DNA of 55,130 nt from Catellatospora coxensis (GTDB lineage: Bacteria > Actinomycetota > Actinomycetes > Mycobacteriales > Micromonosporaceae): the NCBI RefSeq assembly GCF_016862635.1, contig NZ_BONI01000065.1:1-55130 (forward strand), read 5' to 3'. The notes beneath the pieces were generated by a model. The model was not told the origin of the DNA. It saw only the letters and a list, made by a program, of their open reading frames with translations, and ran no database searches. Numbering within the stretch: the stretch's first letter is position 1; every line of letters starts with the position of its first letter. This document shows positions 52,801 through 55,130 of this stretch, one piece after another. Position numbers and translations under genes: made by a program.

Positions 52801-54891
52801 GTGCCCACACTCTCCTCCAGAGCCGGGCGTGCCACGCTCGGCGTCCTCATGCTGACCCTGTCCGCGCTCGCGGTCGTGGTCGCCGCCACCTCCACTCCGG
52901 TCCGCGCCGCCGATCCGGTGACCGTGCTGTCCAGCGGTTTCGAGGACGGCACCGTCCAGGGCTGGGCCCGGCGCGGCACCGTCGAGCTCGTCGAGAACAG
53001 CTCCGCCGTCGCCCGCACCGGCACCCGCAGCCTGCTCACCTCGGGCCGCACCGCGGCCTGGAACGGTCCCAGCCGGGACCTGCTGACCACGGTCGCCCGC
53101 GGCACCCGCTACACGTACTCGGTCTGGGCGCGCGCCGCCGCCGGGGCGGGCAGCGTGCAGCTGCGGATGAGCGTCGAGCGCCGCTGGCAGGGCACCGCCA
53201 ATTACGAGCAGGTCGTCAACAGCACCACCGTCACCGACGGCGGCTGGACCCAGCTGACCGGCGGCTACACCCTGGCCAACGACGCCGACTTCTTCGCCGT
53301 GTACGTCGAGACGGTCAGCGGCACGGCGTCGTTCCACATCGACGACTTCAGCCTGTCGTACCTGCCGCCGAGCCCGATCCAGACCGACATCCCGTCGCTG
53401 AAGTCGGTGTTCGCGAACGACTTCCCGATCGGCGCGGCGGTCGGCCGCCCGCAGCTGCTCGCCGAGCGCGGCCAGCTGCTGGCCAAGCACTTCAACTCGG
53501 TCACCGCGGGCAACGCGATGAAATGGGACGCCACCGAGCCCACCGAGGGGGTGTACAACTGGACCGACGCCGACGCGATCGTCGCGTTCGCGCGGGCCAA
53601 CGCCATGAAGGTGCGCGGCCACACGTTCGTCTGGCACAACCAGACCCCGGCCTGGGTGTTCAACGACGCCGGCGGGCAGCCGATGACCGCGACCGCGGCC
53701 AACAAGACGCTGCTGCTGGCCCGGCTGGAGGCGCACATCCGCGCGGTCGGCGGCCGGTACGCCGACGACGTGTCCGCGTGGGACGTGGTCAACGAGGTCA
53801 TCGACGAGAATCAGTCGGACGGCCTGCGCCGCAGCACCTGGTACACCATCACCGGCCTGGACTACATCCGCACCGCGTTCCGGGTGGCCCGGCAGGTCGC
53901 GCCGAACGCGAAGCTGTTCATCAACGACTACAACACCAACGTGCCGGCCAAGCGCGACAAGCTGTACAACCTGGTCGCGCAGCTCAAGGCCGAGGGTGTG
54001 CCGATCGACGGGGTGGGCCACCAGCAGCACGGCAACATCTCCTGGCCGACCGGCGCGGAGACCGACTCGATGATCGCCACGTTCGTCCCGCTCGGCGTCG
54101 AGCAGCAGATCACCGAGATGGACGCCAGCATTTACACCAGCAGCTCGGAGAGCTTCACCACGCCGCCCGCGGACCGGCTGGCCAGCCAGGCCGCGCGCTA
54201 CAAGGCCTGGTTCGACGTGTTCCGCAAGTACAAGGCGAACATCACCTCGGTGACGCTGTGGGGCCTGGCCGACGACGAGACCTGGCTGGACAGCTACCCG
54301 GTGAGCCGCAAGGACTTCCCGCTGCTGTTCGACGTGCAGCTGCAGGCCAAGCCGGCGTACTGGTCGATCATCGGCGGGGCCTCGCCGACCACGTCCGGGC
54401 AGGCCTCGCCGAGCGCGTCGGTCTCGCCGAGCCCGTCCCGCAGCGCTTCGCCGTCGCCGAGCGCGTCGGCCAGCCCCAGCGCGTCGCCGAGCCCGTCGGC
54501 GTCGCGCAGTCCGTCGGCCTCGCCGAGCGCCAGCGCGTCGCCGTCGCCGAGCGGCACGCCGATGCCGGGATCGTGCCGGGTCAAGTACACCGTCACCAAC
54601 CAGTGGAACACCGGCTTCCAGGGTGACGTGGTGATCACCAACACCGGCTCGGCGGCGGTCAACGGCTGGGCGCTGCGCTGGACGTTCGCCAACGGCCAGG
54701 TCGTGAACCAGTCCTGGAGCAGCGTGTACGCGCAGAGCGGGGCGAACGTGACGATCACGAACGCGGCCTGGAACGCCGCGATCGGCGCGAACGGCGGCAC
54801 CGCCTCCTTCGGCTTCCTGAGCAGCTGGAGCGGGTCCAACCCGGCCCCGGCGACGTTCACTCTCAACGGCAGCGTCTGCACGCAGGGCTGA
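52801..54891 (+). CDS. Secreted GH10 endo-xylanase with two carbohydrate-binding modules
   Basis: The 696-residue protein is exported by a signal peptide (about 1-35, ending PVRAADP). Next is a CBM4/9- or CBM22-like beta-sandwich (about 38-190, FEDGTVQGWARRGTVEL), a GH10 barrel (about 195-525), a Ser/Pro linker (about 527-596) and a C-terminal CBM2 cellulose-binding module (CRVKYTVTNQWNTGFQGDV). GH10 catalytic residues are the acid/base Glu332 in WDVVNEVIDE and the nucleophile Glu439 in QITEMDASI. The enzyme hydrolyses xylan backbones. The GTG at 52801 gives a normal signal peptide; a GTG at 52756 would add 15 residues. Confidence 0.93.
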   Translation: MPTLSSRAGRATLGVLMLTLSALAVVVAATSTPVRAADPVTVLSSGFEDGTVQGWARRGTVELVENSSAVARTGTRSLLTSGRTAAWNGPSRDLLTTVARGTRYTYSVWARAAAGAGSVQLRMSVERRWQGTANYEQVVNSTTVTDGGWTQLTGGYTLANDADFFAVYVETVSGTASFHIDDFSLSYLPPSPIQTDIPSLKSVFANDFPIGAAVGRPQLLAERGQLLAKHFNSVTAGNAMKWDATEPTEGVYNWTDADAIVAFARANAMKVRGHTFVWHNQTPAWVFNDAGGQPMTATAANKTLLLARLEAHIRAVGGRYADDVSAWDVVNEVIDENQSDGLRRSTWYTITGLDYIRTAFRVARQVAPNAKLFINDYNTNVPAKRDKLYNLVAQLKAEGVPIDGVGHQQHGNISWPTGAETDSMIATFVPLGVEQQITEMDASIYTSSSESFTTPPADRLASQAARYKAWFDVFRKYKANITSVTLWGLADDETWLDSYPVSRKDFPLLFDVQLQAKPAYWSIIGGASPTTSGQASPSASVSPSPSRSASPSPSASASPSASPSPSASRSPSASPSASASPSPSGTPMPGSCRVKYTVTNQWNTGFQGDVVITNTGSAAVNGWALRWTFANGQVVNQSWSSVYAQSGANVTITNAAWNAAIGANGGTASFGFLSSWSGSNPAPATFTLNGSVCTQG

Positions 54892-54899
54892 CGTTCTAC

Positions 54900-54951
54900 G
54901 CGGGCCTACATCTTCTTTGCTGTGCGCACAGCAGAGAGGATGTAGGCCCGC
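54900..54951. terminator. Long hairpin after the xylanase gene, family F
   Basis: Arms GCGGGCCTACATCTTCT and AGAGGATGTAGGCCCGC (one mismatch) enclose a perfect inner palindrome TGCTGTGCGCACAGCA. It begins 8 bases after the xylanase stop and probably ends the transcript. Confidence 0.85.
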
Positions 54952-55031
54952 CGCGCGACATGTGCCCGCGCGGGGTCGCCACCGAGCAAATCCCGTGCCG
55001 CCGGCGCCGAACTCGTCTACGCTCGCGTCCC

Positions 55032-55130
55032 GTGACCGACGTTGACGCCCTCTTCACCCCGCTGGCCGCCGAGGCCGTGCCGGCCGTGTCCCGCCTGGCC
55101 GCCCGGTGCCTCGCCGTCGACGGCGGCCTG
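55032..55130 (+). CDS. Start of a gene cut by the window edge
   Basis: A GTG at 55032 opens a frame with typical high-GC codon use that continues to the end of the window (33 codons). TACGCT (55018-55023) lies eight bases upstream, as in other leaderless genes here. The visible part (TDVDALFTPLAAEAVPAVSR onward, Ala/Val-rich) is too short to name a family. Confidence 0.6.
   Translation, partial: MTDVDALFTPLAAEAVPAVSRLAARCLAVDGGL

Noticed and set aside
54390-54570. Repetitive DNA (CGTCGCCGAGC-like units) as an independent repeat
   Set aside because: It is the coding sequence of the Ser/Pro linker of the xylanase and is explained by low-complexity protein sequence.

Overview
The window is high-GC actinobacterial DNA. 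Three things point to the Micromonosporaceae or close relatives: the gene order trpE–membrane protein–trpC–trpB–trpA–lgt, a sigma factor of the BldN type, and many leaderless starts in which a TANNNT box sits 6-8 nt before the start codon. The genus cannot be fixed from the sequence alone. Most genes are housekeeping; the unusual content lies in the intergenic DNA and in two small accessory loci.

Layout. 1-8.6 kb: tryptophan operon, prolipoprotein diacylglyceryl transferase (lgt) and a flavin monooxygenase. 8.8-16.5 kb: an MscS-like membrane protein, then glutamate synthase gltB-gltD. 16.6-19.8 kb (minus strand): a BldN-type ECF sigma factor followed by overlapping genes for a membrane protein, a small helical protein, a BldC-like MerR protein and a 47-residue membrane peptide, then a separate membrane/coiled-coil gene. 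19.9-25.4 kb: XRE regulator, F420/flavin-type oxidoreductase, pyruvate kinase, acyl-CoA thioesterase, Rrf2 regulator and a TauE/SafE exporter. 25.5-28.3 kb: a free-standing HTH-LAGLIDADG protein directly behind tRNA-Leu(CAA), the ANTAR response regulator PdtaR and a lipoprotein. 28.5-36.4 kb: a complete branched-chain amino acid ABC importer (livKHMGF order) and a second, polar amino acid ABC importer. 36.5-40.4 kb: PPOX-fold protein, polA and gluconokinase. 40.6-44.6 kb (minus strand): secreted subtilisin, amino acid permease and methyltransferase. 44.9-55.1 kb: rpsA, coaE, a two-module lipoprotein, uvrB, a hemerythrin protein, a secreted GH10-CBM2 xylanase and the start of one more gene.

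The most striking feature is a set of long inverted repeats between genes. At least twelve copies, in four sequence families, carry GATC at or very near both ends. Seven belong to one 58-61 bp family (A) whose core, with the sequence CGACACGCC, recurs in a second family (B). Three pairs of family A copies face each other, and two of these pairs enclose a single small gene. Other long hairpins (families D to G) lie mostly at gene ends. They may act as bidirectional terminators, as mobile REP/MITE-like DNA, or both.

Functionally the window links nitrogen and amino acid metabolism (trp, gltBD, two amino acid importers, a permease) with genome maintenance (polA, uvrB) and translation (rpsA). The sigma/BldC-like operon is the best candidate for a developmental or cell-surface regulatory module.
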